From Ypsolopha sequella (taxonomy: Eukaryota; Arthropoda; Insecta; Lepidoptera; Ypsolophidae), in contig OW204000.1 in assembly GCA_934047225.1 (NCBI GenBank), positions 10,930,001 to 10,994,000 on the forward strand: a stretch of DNA of 64,000 nucleotides, given 5' to 3'. The notes under the pieces were generated by a model that saw nothing but the letters and a program-made list of their open reading frames with translations, made no database searches and had not been told where the DNA came from. Numbering within the stretch: the stretch's first letter is position 1; each line of letters begins with the position of its first letter. This document shows positions 62,681-64,000 of this stretch, one piece after another. Made by a program: the position numbers and the translations under genes.

Positions 62681-63113
62681 TTAAGGCGACATGTAAAAGT
62701 TTTAGAGTCCCTTTTACGCCATAAGCGAAAAAATCCTCAGTGCGAGAGGGACGGATTCGAGGAAAAGAAGCAAAATTTCGGTTTTTTATTAATATAAAAT
62801 TTACTAAAAATGCTATCAAAATTTCGTTTAACCAGGTCCTAGATACTGTAACAATCCTTGTAATAAAATATAGTTGCAGCCCAAATGTAAATCCAAATTG
62901 TCAAACCAGGAGAATTGGTGTCGAGAAAGACCTAATTTCAATGAACATTTATATCGAGCCGAATTTCTCCAGTCGCGTTTCTGTTTTGGTGGATCCCTAG
63001 GAAAAGATTCCAAAAATAATATACTATTTTATCAAAATAATACATCATTTACTGAAGTAGATATGCAAGTTCTAAAAGTGTCGTTTTTTTTCCGTAGCGC
63101 CTTAATTCTATAA
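62681..63113 (-). mobile_element. TTAA-flanked MITE, copy 4
   Basis: Starts TTAAGGCGACATGTAAAA and ends GCGCCTTAATT, inverted relative to copy 1 and close to it in sequence. Both share an open frame; here it is 86 codons and begins with GTG rather than ATG. Confidence 0.8.
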
Positions 63114-64000
63114 TTCCAGAAATATCGTATAAAATGCTTGGTAGATTTCATTATGATGGACACACCCTAATTTTTGATTTTGAAAATAGTAAACTTTGTC
63201 AAAATTAAGATCATTAGATATTTTGAGAGAATCTACGTAATCTACGTACGTACTATATACATGTTGTTTTTTAAAAGTAATAAAAGTGTTTTCATTTTTG
63301 AATTTAGATCTATAAACTAGAAGATTACCGAGCAGCTCCCAACGTGCTCTTGACATGTTTAGGGAATTCCTATTCCATATTTTTCATACAAATATTTTGT
63401 TGGTTTTACGAAAGGAAGTCACAAATAGTGTGGGACGACACGACTGCCTATAAATTGTTTAATATATGTAGATTTTTATATTATCTATCGTTTGTGTGAA
63501 CAAGATTCTATATGAAATTTATGGAATCGAAATAGAAAGAAAAACTAGTTTGACAATGAAGTCATTATGACATCATAAATAGATGTATGCCTAAATAACG
63601 TGGTTCATTAAAATCCCAAAATATTTGTTTTATTATCCAAAAATGACAACCACCTAATTCTGCTTGAAAGAATTTGAACAGAAATATCTCATTGTTTTTA
63701 TAACAGCCTGTAAAAAGCTGTGGTTAAAACAATAGCGAAAATCAAATGCCAGCGACAATTTCCCTCCCCATTTTGAAGAGGCTTACATTTCGTTGAAAAT
63801 CCCTAAATCGCAACCAGTTTCATCGTCATAATGAAGCTCCCCTACTAATTAAAACCCGCTTTTAATTGCTTGAAAAGGGCCACCTGTTGCCATTATATCG
63901 TTCTCTATCCCTCTCAATTTATCCATCTCTCTTTTAGGAGGCTGTGCAAATCGGCCCGTATCCGGATACAGCTATAATTGTCAGAAAATTCAATTTTAGA
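63114..64000. other. Non-coding end of the window
   Basis: No gene or repeat recognised. The last 150 bp (TAATTAAAACCCGCTTTTAA, GGGCCACCTGTTGCC, TTTTAGGAGGCTGTGCAAAT) look less random than their surroundings, with an E-box (CACCTG) and AT-core sites. Confidence 0.4.

Noticed and set aside
1..64000. CRISPR array or bacterial contamination
   Set aside because: No regular spaced repeats. The only tandem array is an uninterrupted minisatellite, and the splice signals and repeats are those of an insect nuclear genome.

Overview
The window is AT-rich animal nuclear DNA from an arthropod, almost certainly a moth or butterfly. It holds the 5' coding part of one large gene, spliced and read on the minus strand, plus a long stretch packed with repeats that look lepidopteran. 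These include elements ending in the GGTTCCGTACC / GAGTCCGACTCGCACTTGGCC blocks, tails with GCGCGGGCGAAGCCGCGGGC, LINE scraps and many foldback MITEs. No prokaryotic signal was found, and no tRNA or rRNA gene that looks intact.

Left part (1-9,300). Two long coding exons of a ZFHX3/ZFHX4-class zinc-finger homeobox factor (zfh2 in Drosophila) lie on the minus strand. The first coding exon (9263-6527) starts at a clear ATG behind an in-frame stop and ends at a GTAAGT donor. A 3,145-bp intron follows, then the second coding exon (3381-707). The exon phases match exactly: G at the end of one and AT at the start of the next make an Asp codon. The joined open frame is 1,804 codons and carries about 20 C2H2 or C2H2-like fingers. 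The homeodomains of the family are absent, so the gene continues beyond the left edge of the window.

Middle and right (9,300-64,000). No further protein gene can be supported. The 5' end of the first coding exon is a splice acceptor, so at least one upstream non-coding exon must exist, and much of this stretch is probably a giant first intron with its regulatory DNA. The best candidate for an upstream promoter and first exon is a CpG-rich island at about 46,900-47,520. Other GC-rich islands at about 5.4, 17.0, 18.7, 25.3, 31.0, 37.9 and 45.7 kb are candidate enhancers or promoters.

Repeats. Mobile DNA is densest at 41-63 kb. The clearest family is a 416-433 bp MITE with TTAA on both sides in three copies (44034, 49018, 62681). 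There are at least eight long foldback elements, a pair of 400-bp inverted copies 5.4 kb apart, and a 1.9-kb segment with inverted CCGGTTTCG ends that encloses two palindromic MITEs. A four-copy 41-bp minisatellite lies at 50.8 kb. Degenerate LINE reverse-transcriptase ends lie at 11.1, 41.6 and 42.6 kb.

The most distinctive gene-related observation is the leader of the zfh2 homologue. A minimal start-stop uORF (ATGTGA) is joined head to tail with a second, overlapping uORF across the main start codon.
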